Source: Gnetum montanum (lineage: Eukaryota > Streptophyta > Gnetopsida > Gnetales > Gnetaceae). From it: a stretch of DNA of 64,000 nucleotides. The notes under the pieces were generated by a model. The model ran no database searches. It was not told where the DNA came from and worked only from the letters and a program-made list of their open reading frames with translations. How positions within the stretch are numbered: the stretch's first letter is position 1; the number at the start of each line of letters is the position of its first letter. The translations under genes were made by a program, and so were the position numbers. The stretch covers positions 673,177-737,176 of the forward strand of contig MNCI01020980.1 in assembly GCA_015680685.1 (NCBI GenBank), read 5' to 3'. This document shows, piece by piece, positions 21,810 through 34,046 of the stretch.

Positions 21810-22638
21810 TGATGGGATGCGATATCGCATGGGCCACGATATTGCATCCCCCACGATATCGTGTCTTCCCCTGTGATATCGTGTATGCGATATTGTAGTG
21901 TGTCGCCAAATATATAAATAAGAGGTGGCTCTCCCTTATTTCTCATCTAGGCTTAGACCATAGTAAAACTCTAGCAGTTTTACCTCTTTAGAGATAGATT
22001 AATTTCCATGTGCCCGTAGTAGGAGCTCCAAAGTGAACGGATCTTTATTCGAGCAAATATTGTACCTGAACACAAGTTTGTGTATGGAAATAAAGACGAA
22101 CTTCTTAGATAAACCTTGCAGTGCATGGACTAAGCTAGATAGACTTTATTTACTGTTATTTACGATTTACCATTTAAATGCTTTATTAGTCATTAAATCT
22201 CTCTCAACCCTTCTCTCCTAGTTAAGTGCATTCAGTATGACCGCTTCGAGCATGTGTGTTACGCTTGGTGATCCCAACAACGACTAGTGTTTGGTAACCA
22301 AGGTTGCATAGGTTCAAGGTGTGAACGGTAAGTGGGAATGGATACTGATGCTAGGTTAGTTAAGGCTTAGTTAGTTAGTTAAAGTTAGTTAATTAGTCTC
22401 TTTACCCTTCACCTTATTAGCATAGGAGATAAAACAAAAAAGATATAAAAATCACATACCTCAGACTTACTTAACCATACAACCGTGACAAATACAAGTA
22501 AGTCTGGGAAGACAACGAATGATTAACCTTAATTGTTCCATAAGTTTTGTAGGCACTTAGTTTGTAGAGTTCGACCGGATTGCGCGTGTAACGCTCGTAT
22601 TCGTATGGTTGAGTGTAGGGATACCTTGCCACTCATCA
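21810..22638 (+). repeat. Solo LTR with 5-bp target-site duplication
   Basis: The solo LTR starts TGATGGGATGCGATATC and ends CCACTCATCA, 829 bp, and is flanked on both sides by ACTAT (21805-21809 and 22639-22643). U3 has four to five ATATCGCATG / CGATATCGTG palindromic motifs (21820-21895), then TATATAAATAAGAGGTGGC at 21911. An AATAAAGACGAAC polyadenylation motif lies near 22100, and the U5 block ends GAGTGTAGGGATACC. It arose by recombination between the two LTRs of a complete element. Confidence 0.9.
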
Positions 22639-22643
22639 ACTAT

Positions 22644-22949
22644 GAACTTCTTCAAATACTTCTTCAAGAAATGAAGAAAAAATTAACTTGACCTACACTT
22701 CCTTATTCAAATTATTTTTCTAAAGTTTATAATGGGTTCTTGGTTAGTGTAATGTCAAGAGTTGTTGATAATTGAGAGTTGAGAAGTCTTCCCTATCCCT
22801 TATCATGGAAAACCTAGGTTATAGCTTTGATTCTAGTAGTCAAAGTTAAGTTATGGATGAAAAAGTTTCATAGCCCAATAGATCCAAAAGTGCTTTAGTA
22901 AACATAAGTAAAGAATTTAGTATATTTAAATTTACATTTGGAGGATTAG
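22644..22949. other. Unique spacer between solo LTR and outer gypsy element
   Basis: No ORF or repeat was recognised. It ends with ATTAG, the possible left TSD of the outer element. Confidence 0.4.
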
Positions 22950-23774
22950 TGATGAATTACGTTATTTTGTCTGCTCCAACATGGGGTACGTGACATCATG
23001 TGCACAATGTTAGAGTGACTACCCCAAAGCTATAAATACCATGCCTAGGCTTCAGTTCTCACAATCAATTTTTTGGTCATTCTTATTTAGAGTAGCAAAG
23101 CTCCTACTATTCAATTTCCACAAAGATAGAATATTTTTGGAGTGCTCATAGAAGGAGTCTAAGTGTGTATGATTCTTTGTTCGAGCACTAATGTACCTGA
23201 GCATAGTAATGTGATGGGAATAAAACGAACTCTTTTTACAATCTTTGCAGCACTAAGAATAGAATAATATTTTCTTTAATGCATTTTACTTTATTTTTCT
23301 TTATTTTAATGCAATTGAATTAAGCAATTTACTTCCAATTGTTAATGAACACAAGCATGACCACTTTGAGCATTCATATAGTACTTGGTAACCTAGCAAC
23401 GCTTAACATTTGGTAGCCTAGCAGTGCTATATGTGTTTAGGATGTGTTAGGAAAAGTGGGATGGTTACTTGTGTTAGGCTAGATAGACAATAACAAATTA
23501 TATTTTAAATTACTCCACTCTTCATTCTTGTTGTAGGTGATCATATCTATAAAACATAAAATGATAGAAAAATCATATACCTCAATTACACTTAAACCAT
23601 GCCCTTGAATGTGACAAGTGTAGTTGGAAAGATAATAAACATTCTCAATGTCCATTTCACTTCCTAGAAGAGCTAGTGCATTAGATAACTATAGGTCCAT
23701 GAAATTCAACTAGATCATGTGTAATGCCTTAGTGATTCGTAAGGTTGAGCATAGGGGTACCTCACCGCTCATCA
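22950..23774 (+). repeat. 5' LTR of the outer element
   Basis: The LTR starts TGATGAATTACG and ends CCGCTCATCA, 825 bp. U3 is short, with TATA box GCTATAAATACC at 23029 only 80 bp in and no palindromic array, unlike its relatives. U5 keeps GGTAACCTAGCAACGC and GGTAGCCTAGCAGTGC. Confidence 0.8.
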
Positions 23775-23793
23775 TTGGCACTGTTGCTAAGGA
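23775..23793 (+). other. Primer binding site of the outer element
   Basis: TTGGCACTGTTGCTAAGGA follows the LTR directly. It is a diverged tRNA-Asp-type site. Confidence 0.7.
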
Positions 23794-23933
23794 CCTTTTT
23801 TTTGTTTCGTGCATTATCTAGGACCTAGTGAAATGTATTTAAATCATTGGAACAAACCTTAGAGTGATATCCTATTTTACATTACTACAACAATTGTCAA
23901 AGCACACTGATTTTTTTTTTTTGTTAATTGAAA

Positions 23934-26400
23934 ATGTCTTCTTCTCACAAGAGTGCTTCTCCAGCCAAGGTTGATAAAGCTTATCAACCAAAGCCTCAAT
24001 AGTATCAAATTATATATACTCATCCTGATGAGTAGGTGCTGAACTTCACCTTTATCCTACACAAGGATGAACAGCTACGTTGGCGTGACATGAAGGCCAA
24101 CATTATGTTTCCGTCGGATTGTGCTGCTCCTATAATGCTCTATCAAATGCTTGCATGATGTGGTCTTCAAGACTACCATGGGGAGTATATTGTGAAAGAT
24201 GCTAACACCAATGATTACCATCCCACCGAAACATAATGTTTGTAGGATCAGCAGTTAGAACAACGCTATGAATTTTTGAAGGGAAAAGGACTTAACAATT
24301 CTCCATTCCTATTGTACCAAAAAACTAGTGGGGAGCCCTTCTATGGGGATTTTCCATTCAATAAAACTCCTCTCTTTGACTTTGGTGATGGAGGTCAAAA
24401 CTAGAATCTACACTCCATAGTTTACAATCTTGATTCTGGTAACAAGGGATCTAATGACAAAGAAGGATTCGAGGGGGCAAGTCAAAATAGGGATGCAAAC
24501 AAGAAGCAAGATCGTGATCATGGTTGCGATCATCGAAGAGGTGGAAATAGGCACCGTGATGGTGTTGATTCTCCTTCCTCTTCCCCTTCATCATCTTTTT
24601 TTCTTCTAGCTCTAACCATGACCACAGAAGGTGAGACCATGATGGAGGTGATTGAAATGAAAAAAATTATCGACGGGACCAAAATAATTAAAGGGACTAT
24701 CAAGATAGATAAGATTAAGGGCATAGATATTCAAGAGAGGTACATTTCCATGAATGAAGGGATAGTATATGGCATCATAGGCACCATGATCAAGGCCTCA
24801 ATGAGCCTCTATTTGCTACCTGAAGTATGGTTAACATCGTAGAGGTAGTCAGAATTCCAACAAGGCATGTGAAAGATAGTCAAATGAAAAGGCTAGACAT
24901 GAACAATATTTCTTGATTTGAAGAAGGATATAACTCTGATCCACAAAATCATCTTTAAGCTTTTCAAGATGCATGTGCCTTGTAGAACATAGAGAACGAG
25001 TGGTAGAAATTAAAGTTGTTCCCTAGGACACTCATCAAGAAAGAAAAAAACTAGTACCAGTCCTTAGAGCTGGAATCTATTAGACGATGGAGTACCATGC
25101 TTGAGTTGTTCAATGATAAGTATCAAATGTACTCCAAACTATTCAACTTAAGGAAGAAAATTCAAGGGTGGAAACAAGGAATACATGAACCCTTGGATGC
25201 CACCATTGGCCGATACTATGCCTTGATGCACAAATGTCCTGGCCATTGTTATTCTCAATTTGTTTAACTTTGCCACATTGTAGATAGGCTTTGTAATGAA
25301 ACAAGGAAAACCCTTAGTGTTTATGCCAAAGAGTGATTATCAGAACTAAGTAGGTAGCTAAAGTGGATGGCAAACTAAGAAAAAGAGAAAGTGAAGAAAG
25401 AGTACAACCATGATCCTTTCATTACCAAGATGGAGGTTCAATTTTGCAACAATGAGGATGAGTCCATATTTGATGAGGGGATGCATAAGAAAACCTTTCC
25501 ACTCCAACAATTCTAGTCTAAAATTACAACCAAGGTTTATTAATTAAGGGTCTCAATGGATATTAGATTCCAAGATATTCTCAAAATCACTAAAGAGTCC
25601 AAAGAACAAAGTAGTGATCATGAGTGTAGAAGGCGAAAGGAAGCTAAACCTGCATATCACAAAGGTAAGGGCAAGATTGCTACCATCAAAGAAGTTGTGG
25701 ATAATGAATTAGATGATGATCATGGATGTGATGTATGTCAATATGAACATCCTAAGGGATGTTATCTTATCATGTCACATCTACATGAGTCTAGGATGTA
25801 TGCCTTACATCCACAATTAACACAAAGGTAAACATCTAGAAGGTTACCTTATCCTCAAGGTAATCTTAGGTAGTTCCACCAGCAAAAACTATATTATCCA
25901 AGTGGAGCTCCATCATAACCATATGAATAGTATCAACAATGGCAGCAACCATAATCATTGGCGTTGGCACCACCAAGGCAATAATACCCTTACTCACAAC
26001 TTGATCCATATGGTTACCACATTCAGCAACCCATGTCACCACATGACACTTACAATCACGTTCTAATTTCCATCCTCACTACAACCCTTTAGATTATTAC
26101 CGAGCTCATTCTCCACATGTAAGAAGGGATACCACCTCTTACCCTTATCCTCCTTCTATCCCTGCACACACTCCTCCTCCAGTTGCATAGCTACCACCTA
26201 CTTCACCTATGTAGGATAAATTGCTATCCCAACCACAACAATGCAATGCTACGAGGGCTATTAATCTACAATTGAATCATCAATTGGAGGGGTTGAATGT
26301 CTGATCAAAGAAAAGGCCTTTCTTTCAACCCTATAGTCCACCTAATCCTTCTCCTACAAATGCAGTTGACAAACCTGCTCCTACCTCTCCCTCCTCTGTA
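23934..26400 (+). pseudogene. gag relic of the outer element
   Basis: The ATG at 23934 begins MSSSHKSASPAKVDKAYQPK. Next come a conserved YTHPDE...FTFILHKDEQLRWRD segment (about 24008-24090), then Ser/His/Asp-rich linker. The capsid core has ELFNDKYQMYSKLFNLRKK and GWKQGIHEPLDATI (about 25100-25205). The knuckle CDVCQYEHPKGC lies at 25727-25762 (C-X2-C-X3-H-X3-C), followed by a Pro/Gln/Tyr-rich tail. Many stops are present, so it is non-functional. The capsid core aligns with the gag at 43.3-44.2 kb of the non-autonomous family, showing common descent. Confidence 0.75.
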
Positions 26401-26624
26401 TCAAATTCCTTGAGGCATCCTTCAAACCAAACTCTGCTAAGGATCCATACTATAATGATTACTCATCCTATGTCTAATTGGATCCATGCAAGAAACCTTC
26501 CTAGAAAACTAGTCAATCTTAGAAGTCCTCTAATTTATTTGCAAATTGCCAGGAATGAATCATGCAAGTCTCTTCTTGATTCAGGTTTTGGTGTTAATTT
26601 AATTTATCATGAGATGTACACTAC
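26401..26624 (+). pseudogene. Protease, 5' part (outer element)
   Basis: The aspartic protease active site reads SLLDSGFGVNLI (about 26565-26605), with the canonical Asp-Ser-Gly triad intact. The codons stop at HEMYTT, where the nested LTR begins. The rest of the domain is at 34047-34375. Confidence 0.75.
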
Positions 26625-27654
26625 TGATGAGATGCAATTCGCATGAGTTGCGATATCACGTACGCGATATCGCGTCATCCCCTGCGATATCGTGTATGCA
26701 ATATTGCGGTCTGCAACCAAGTCTATAAATAAGAGGTGGCTCTCCCTTGTTTTTCCATCCTAAGTTAGTAGGGAAACTCTGGCAGTTTGATCACTCTAGA
26801 GATAGAATATTTTCCATGTGCCCGCGATAGGAGTCCTAAAGTGAATGGATCTTAATTCGAGCAACATTGTACCTGAATACAAGTTGTGTACGGAAATAAA
26901 GATGAACTTCCTGGATAAACCTTGTAGTGCATGGAATAGGATTTTATTTATTTTTTTCTCTCTCACCCTTAAACTCCTAGAATGTGGTATGAGTACGACT
27001 TGATTATGAGCATTTAAGGATGTGTATGGTTAGTCAAGGAATCGGTTGCTTATTGCAACACGGTATGAGTACGACTTGATTACGAGCATCTAGTGTGACT
27101 ACTTAGTAACCCAGTGGTGTATTTAGGATCTACGCTTGGTAATCCCAGTGGTATTCATGTACCAAGATGTGTACGATTAGTCAAGGAATTGGCTGCTCAT
27201 CGCACTTAGGCTAGCTTAGATTCTCTCAACCCTTTCCTCCTAGTTAAGTGCCTCAGTACGACCACTTCAAGCATGTGCATTATGTGTGGTAATCCTAGTG
27301 ATGATTAGTGTTTGGTAGCCATGGTTGCATCGGTTCAGGGTGTGTATGATAAGTGGGAACGGATGATGATGCTAGGTAATTTAGACTTAGTTCATTAGTT
27401 AGAGTTATTTAGTTTCTCCAACCCTTCACATCAATAGCATAGGAGATAAAACATAAAAGACTATAAAAATCATATACCTCGGACTTACTTAACCATACAC
27501 TATGACAACTACAAGTAAGTCTGGGAAGATAATGAATGATTAACCCCAAGTGTTCCATGGGGCGTGTAGGCACTTAGTCTACGGAGTTCAACTGGATCGC
27601 ATGTGCTACGCTCATTTCATATGGTTGAGTGTAGGGGTACCTTGCCACTCATCA
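26625..27654 (+). repeat. 5' LTR of the nested element
   Basis: The LTR starts TGATGAGATGCAATTC and ends CCACTCATCA. U3 has CGATATCACGTACGCGATATC-type palindromes (26649-26702), TATAAATAAGAGGTGGC at 26725 and AATAAAGATGAAC near 26898. An 85-bp internal duplication beginning GTATGAGTACGACTTGATTA (about 26983 and 27063) and a second U5-like block (27220-27340) make it about 200 bp longer than the other LTRs. Confidence 0.85.
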
Positions 27655-27673
27655 TTGGCACCGTTTCAGGGGA
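27655..27673 (+). other. Primer binding site of the nested element
   Basis: TTGGCACCGTTTCAGGGGA follows the LTR end. It is close to the tRNA-Asp-type site TGGCGCCGTTGCCGGGGA. Confidence 0.75.
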
Positions 27674-27795
27674 CTAAGTGTTTGTGCGTTGAATAGAACA
27701 TAAAGGATATCACTCACATCGTTGGGAGCCTAAACAAACCTTTGGGTTAATTAAAGAAAAATTTATATAACGGTAAAATTAGCACACCGATAACA

Positions 27796-30290
27796 ATGTC
27801 TTCTTCTCATAAGAGCAACTCACCACCTAGGGATAATACTAGAGATAGTCGATAATTAAAAACACATAACCAAAATCTGCCAAGTCCTAAAAAATACCAG
27901 ATAGCATATACTCATCCCGATGAGTATATTCCAGACTTTACCTTTATCCTCCATTAAGACAAACAGATGCGCTGGAGAGCAAGGTAACATAGTGTTACCT
28001 CCAGATTGTGCAATTCCAAACATGCTTCTCCGTGCTTTGGCACAAATTAGCATGATAGAATTATATGCTGAATACGTTGCAGAAAATTTTGACGTGAGGG
28101 ATTACCATCCCACAGCTTTACAACGTATGAGGGACTCAAGGAAGGAGAGCCAACATACACTATTGAAGGGCAAAGAGGTCCCGCATGTCCTTAGCGAAAT
28201 AAGAGATGGTGAACCACTTATAACGGGTTTGCTATCAAAAGATGTTCCCCCTCCTAACGATGGTGAGGAGGTGAGGTATTAGAACCTACACTCAATGATA
28301 CATATCACTGGTTTTGATGCCCGTGAACACCAACTGTTCATAGAGGGAACAATAACAAAAGACAAGGATGGGCACTTAGATAATCACCACGATTGGGGCC
28401 GAAGCCACCAAAGAGAAGGTAAGAAGCATCATCATGGCGATGGCTCTCCTTCTTCTTCCCCTTCTTCACATCACTCACCCTCTCCTTCCACCTCTGGGCG
28501 CAATCATAAAGAGCATAATGGAGAGGATAAAGGTAGGGAATAACGAAGACATCATAGGTGTCATGAAAGGGATGATCATGATGAACCCCTACTTGCAACC
28601 CAAAGTATGCTCAATATAACAGAGGCTATCAAAATTCCCACAAGGCATTTAAAAGATAGTCAGATCAAATGCTTAGACATGAACAACATCCCATGATTTG
28701 AAGGGGGATACAACACTGATCCACAACATCATTTACAGGCATTCCACGATGCCTACACCTTGCAAAACATAGAGAATGAGTGGCAAAAACTTAAGTTGTT
28801 TCCAAGGACACTCACCAAGGAAGCAGAGAGTTGGTACTAGTTCTTAGAATTGGAAACCATCATGAGGTGAAGTATGATGTTAGAACTCTTCAACGATAAG
28901 TATCAGACATACTCCAGAGTGTCTAATTTGTGTAAGCAGATCCAAGGCTGGAAGAAAGGTACTCATGAACCCTTGGATGCTACCATGGCCCACTACTACA
29001 CATTGTTACATTGTTGCCTGGGCCATGGATATGCTCGACGGGATCAACTTCGCCACATCAGGCTAAGACATGAGATGAGGAGAACCCTTGGGACTTATGC
29101 CCAAGGGAGATTATCACAACTTAGAGCCCATGAAGTACATAGCTTGTTGGAACAAGAAGCAAAAGAAGAAGGTGAGCTATGAAAAAGGAAAAGTGTGGAA
29201 GAATACAACCATGATCCCTCTCTTTGAAGAAAGGGAGTGAGATTTTGCAATGAAGAGGATGAGTCACCACTCAAAAAGTTGGTGAACAGAAAAACCTTGT
29301 TGCTTCAAAAGCTAATAACGGAAGTAGTAGCTAAGGTTGATGAAGTATGGAGCTCTTTAGAAAGTATAATTAAAACTATCCTAAAGATTGTAGAGGAGTC
29401 TAAGGAAGAACGAAGTAGTGACAAGGACAAGAAAAAGCAAAGAAATTCAGGCCCTGCACGTGATAAGGGTAAGGGAAAAATAAATATCTCCGATGAAGTT
29501 GTGGATTCAGATTCAAACAAAGACGGTGGATGTGAGATCTGCCAATATGACCATCCTAAGGAATGTTGTCCAATCATCTCACATCTACAAGAGCTTGGGG
29601 TGTATGCACTTAACCCGAGACTCAACAGACGGCAGATACCCCGAAGGTTACCTTATCCTCAAGGTAACATAAGATAGTTCAACCAACCATTGATGTACTA
29701 TCTAAGTGGAACTCCACCACAACCCATTAGACAACATCAGTAGTGGCAACACCCACAGTCATGGGGATGCCACCACCGAAACAATACTACCCTTACCGGT
29801 AGCACGATCCTTATGGATACTGCATGCAGCAGCCGATTCCTCCAAGTGACCCTATGGGTTACGCAACTCCACAACGTCACTACCTAGTTCAAGAATATTA
29901 TCAAAATTCCCCTCCTATTAGGCACGCTCCACATGTATACCATCCTCCAAATCCATCCGCACCTCTCACGCCGGTAGCTCCACCACCAACCGCTCCAACA
30001 ATGCCAAGGGTATTTCCCACTCAACCACAACAACCCAATGTCATGAGGGATTCCAATCCTCAATTCTCAGTTGGTCCTAATAATTTTACACCGAAAAGAC
30101 CTTTCTTTAGAACCAACAATCCAACTAAGCCCTCACCCTCACAAGTGGTTGAACATCTAAACACCGTCGTACCAAATAAGGTTTCGAGATCCCTTTCAAA
30201 TAAAAAATCGTGCCCGATGCACACAGTTATGTTAACACATACCGTTACCAACTGGATTAAGGTAGGCCACCTTCCTAAGAAATTATCTGA
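27796..30290 (+). pseudogene. gag relic of the nested element
   Basis: The ATG at 27796 starts MSSSHKSNSPPRD. The N-terminal YTHPDEYIPDFTFIL segment (27910-27950) is followed by one frame shift. The capsid core with ELFNDKYQTYSRVSNLCKQI and GTHEPLDATMAHYYTLL lies at 28874-29182. A Lys/Glu-rich stretch precedes the knuckle CEICQYDHPKECC (29531-29569), where the last Cys can be at X3 or X4. A Pro-rich linker (29824-30130) leads into protease. It keeps longer open stretches than the outer gag but has several stops. Confidence 0.8.
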
Positions 30291-30720
30291 TCCATGGGTC
30301 CCCCTAGTTTATCTCCAAGTCGCTAGGAATGAACCCCATAAGGCTCTCCTCGACTTAGGCTCCGGAGTCAACTTAATCTCACAAGAATTGTATAAAACCT
30401 GGAACCTACCTCCACTCAAGAAGAGCAATATTCGCTTAGAGCTGGCTGACCAGTCCATCACTGTTCCCTTGGGATAGGTTGAGGACATTGTTACCACCGT
30501 GGGTGGTTGGTCATACCGAGCTAATTTCCTAGTAATCCAAATAAATAATGACAAAGGGGATTTCCCAATAGTAATGAGAAGGGCATGGCTGAGTACAATA
30601 GGTGCATGCCTAGGAATTTGCAATCTTTCCCTAGAAATATCCAAGAAAAATACTTCTGGGAAGATTGAGAGGTAGAGAGTTCCATGCATCGCATATGGTG
30701 ACATAGGGTACCATTGCGTG
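30291..30720 (+). pseudogene. Aspartic protease relic of the nested element
   Basis: VYLQVARNEPHKALLDLGSG leads to VNLISQELYKTWNLPPLKKS and LELADQSITVPLG (30300-30475). The active-site triad reads Asp-Leu-Gly (GAC TTA GGC) instead of Asp-Ser-Gly, one C-to-T change. A stop at 30476 replaces the next codon, and the remaining beta strands (VEDIVTTVGGWSYRANFLVI, then FPIVMRRAWLSTI) continue to about 30720. Confidence 0.75.
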
Positions 30721-33029
30721 TAGAAATCATGGGTGATGCGAAGTTTAACATTGTTTGCATGCAATTGGTGTGCACAAGATATTGACATACAAAAGTGCCT
30801 ATCTGCAGCAGCCACACAACAAGTAGTAGACACATTGTGGTTGACAACTACTCGAAAGAGCAACAAAAAAAATGTATGGAACGAATTGAGGGAAAAACTC
30901 ATGCCCATAACGAAGGCATAGACACATTGAAATATGAGCGTCACCAACTTTCACCCCTTAATCTAAGAACATTAGTGGGGAGAAGTTGGGCACTTCTAAG
31001 AAATTCAAACAGACATTCTTTATTTTGGATCTCTCCCTTTCCACTCAGTCATGGGGGAGATGGCCACCTATGCTAATCATATGGGGCCCTCAGTTCTTTT
31101 TACATTTTTGTTTTACACATTTTTGTTTTACATGTTTCTGTTTTACAACATTTTTTTCTTACATATTTTTGTTTTACAAATTTATTTAACTTTTCTAGTT
31201 TTTATTTTACAACTTTCTTTAACTTTTCTTGTTTTTTGTTTTACAACATTGTTATACTTTTTCATTTTGTGTTTGTGTGTGTGTGTGATCCACCTTGTAA
31301 GTTTGTCATCCAATAAGTGTTCAGAATGATGTTATGAATTGTTTTCATGTTGATTGCTAATGTTTGGTTTTTACCTTTAAGTCGTAATGTTGATACTAAA
31401 GTATGTTTATTTTGATATGATAGGCAATGAGTTCACCTCATCCATTCATCCGCCAATTTCTATGGTCTCTCTCAGCTTGGAAATGTACAGTCCCCTTGTA
31501 ATAAGAACTTTAACGAACTGGTGATTGGGCATTTCTCAAACTAAGGAAGGACTCAAGGATTGAAACGAATGTGACTTCAAGGGAGCTTGATGCTTTTGTG
31601 TTGGCCATTCTCTTGGGTGCTTGGATGTTTTCTTTTTGAGTTTTCTTGTCGTTCCGATGTTACCCCAATTATCGAAAGCTGAGATAATAAAAATAAAAAG
31701 TCTTTGCATGGTGTGGTTCTCATACATAAAAACACAAAACATAAAAAAAAAACTAAGTGAGAATTCAAAGCACACCCCTTAGAAAAAATAAACTTGGGCT
31801 ACAAGCACTAGTTCTGGAACCAAAAGTGTTCCCTCTAACTAAGTCCCTTCTCGCTTCCCACTCTCTCCTTTGTTTCATCGGAATGGTGGTGACTCTTGGG
31901 GAAGGCATCCTTGTTATCCAAGTGGATGGTTTAGCTAAATGCATTGATGCGAAGTCACTGGATGTGGTTGGTTTGAGGCCGGACTTGGAATGGGATTTGC
32001 TAAGTTACATTAATCATGAAACACACAAGGGGCTATACACCACCTTGTTCTCGGGATTCCCTTCCATCCTCTTCTCTCCACCCTTCTCTCCATTGTTCAC
32101 CTCATTGCCAGTTTTATCATTAGTGTATATTTTGGTAGATACATTGTTTTCTTTTTGGTAAATTCTTGCAGTTAAGACTTTAACTCTTGTTCCAAATGAC
32201 ATTCCTGAAGCCTACAGACTCTTTGAATGTGGGTTTGTTAGGGTATTAAGGGTAGGACCTGCTTTGGGGAGGACCCATTGACATTCCTATTTGGAGCATT
32301 AGTTAAATTCTTTCCCTTAACATTTGGCAATTAATTTTATTTTGTTCATCACCATCTTGACATCCATTCCCTCGATGCTATAGTTGTCCCTTTTTATCTA
32401 TCTTTCTTACTCATTTCCTTTCTCCGTTCTAACACTATCGGAGGTTTGCGATTAGTCATGGGGGTACGGGGCCTGATTTTTTTGATTTTCTCCTAGCCCC
32501 AAATTTTTTGATTTTCTTCCTACCCCCTACACCTTCGGTAGTCATCATTACTATATCTCCCGATCCATATCAGCCATACCACAACCTAGCCAATGAACTT
32601 ACACCGAAGAAAGGTATTAATTACATGATGAATCATTTACCCTTGCTAATATAAGATTGTGTTGTATGTGCAGATGGTGATCATGCAATAATGGACTGGA
32701 TCTGGAGGGAACACATGGAATGGAGCAGCGCTATAGCAGATATGCAAGGAGCAAGATCGATGACACGCTTACCGATGGACAACGGAAGGTGCAATCTTGG
32801 CGTTAGCAGTAGCAACACTTCTTCCTTTCTCTCTCTTTCTCTCTCTCAGCTGCCAACTAAGGCCTGATGTCATTATAATAAGGTGTTCACCCTTGTTATC
32901 ATGAACACTAGTTTTGTCAAGTCTTCTAATGATGATCCATTCACATGTCATCCCATTAGTTCCATTCCCCTCAATAATCCCATACCTTCCCAATATTTTG
33001 TAAGGAACTCGAGGACGAGTTTTCATTCA
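30721..33029 (+). other. Post-protease spacer and 3' region of the nested element
   Basis: The PR-RT spacer runs to about 31015 and then joins directly to the 3' region (TCATGGGGGAGATGGCC at 31050). T-rich stretches 31090-31260 and one copy of the hairpin block GAATTCAAAGCACACCCC (31760) follow. No accessory ORF and no internal promoter were found. Confidence 0.6.
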
Positions 33030-33041
33030 GTCATGGGGGTA
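33029..33041 (+). other. Polypurine tract of the nested element
   Basis: AGTCATGGGGGTA ends at the base before the TGATGAG start of the 3' LTR. Confidence 0.8.
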
Positions 33042-34046
33042 TGATGAGATGCGATTTGCATGAACTGCGATATCAGGTTGTCCCTTGCGATATCGTGGTC
33101 TACTACCAAGTCTATAAATAAGAGGTGGCTCTCCCTTATTTTCCCATCTTGAGTTAGAATTAGGGAAACTCTGGTCGTTTGATCACTCCAGAGATAGAAT
33201 ATTTTCCATGTGCCTGTAGGAGGATTCCTAAAGTGAACGGATCTTTATTCAAGCAACATTGTACCTGAACACAAGTTGTGTACAATAATAAAGACGAACT
33301 TCTTGGATAAACCTTGCAGTGCATGGAATAGGATTTTATTTATTATTTTCTCTTTCACCCTTAAACTCCTAGAATGCGGTATGAGTATGACTTGATTACG
33401 AGCATCTTAGGATGTCTACGGTTAGTCAAGGAATCAGCTGCTCATGGCAACGCGGTATGAGTACGACTTGATTACGAGCATCTAGTGTGACTACTTAGTA
33501 ACCCAATGGCGTATTCAGGACTTGCACTTGGTAATCCTAGTGGTAGTCGTGCACCAAGGTGTGTACAGTTAGTCAAGGAATTGGCTGCTCATCGCACTTA
33601 GGCTAGCTTAGATTCTCTTAACCCTTTCCTCCTAGTTAAGTACCTCAGTAAGACCACTTCGAGCATGTGTGTTACACGTGATAATCCTAGTGATGATTAG
33701 TGTTTGGTAGCCACGGTTGCATCGGTTCAGGGTGTGTACAGTAAGTGGGAACGAATGCTGATGCTAGATAACTTAGACTTAGTTCATTAGCTAGAGTTAG
33801 TTAGTTTCTCTAACCCTTCACCTCGATAGCATAGGAGATAAAACATAAAAGACTATAAAAATCATATACCTCGGACTTACTTAACCATACACCATGACAA
33901 CTACAAGTAAGCCTGAGAAGACAACGAATGATTAACCCCAAGTGTTCCATGGGGTGTGTAGGCACTTAGTCTATGGAGTTTGACTGGATCATGCGTGCTA
34001 CACTCATTTCGTATGGTTGAGTGTAGGGGTACCTTGCCACTCATCA
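33042..34046 (+). repeat. 3' LTR of the nested element
   Basis: The LTR starts TGATGAGATGCGATTTG and ends CCACTCATCA. It keeps the internal duplication and the extra U5-like block of its 5' partner but has lost one or two U3 palindromes (33060-33100). The TATA box is at 33113. ACTAC follows at 34047. Confidence 0.9.

Larger units (their letters stand above)
26625..34046 (+). mobile_element. Nested gypsy element with two LTRs and TSD ACTAC, pol deleted
   Basis: Identical ACTAC pentamers at 26620-26624 and 34047-34051 flank LTRs of 1030 and 1005 bp. The internal region holds a PBS, gag, protease and about 250 codons past it. It then jumps near 31015 to the post-pol 3' region, so RT, RNase H and integrase are missing. 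The insertion splits the protease gene of the outer element. The two LTRs differ by several indels, mostly in the U3 palindromes, so the insertion is not very recent. Confidence 0.9.

Noticed and set aside
30309-30947. 212-codon minus-strand ORF
   Set aside because: It is the antisense of the nested element's protease and spacer; it has no motif and the plus strand explains the sequence.
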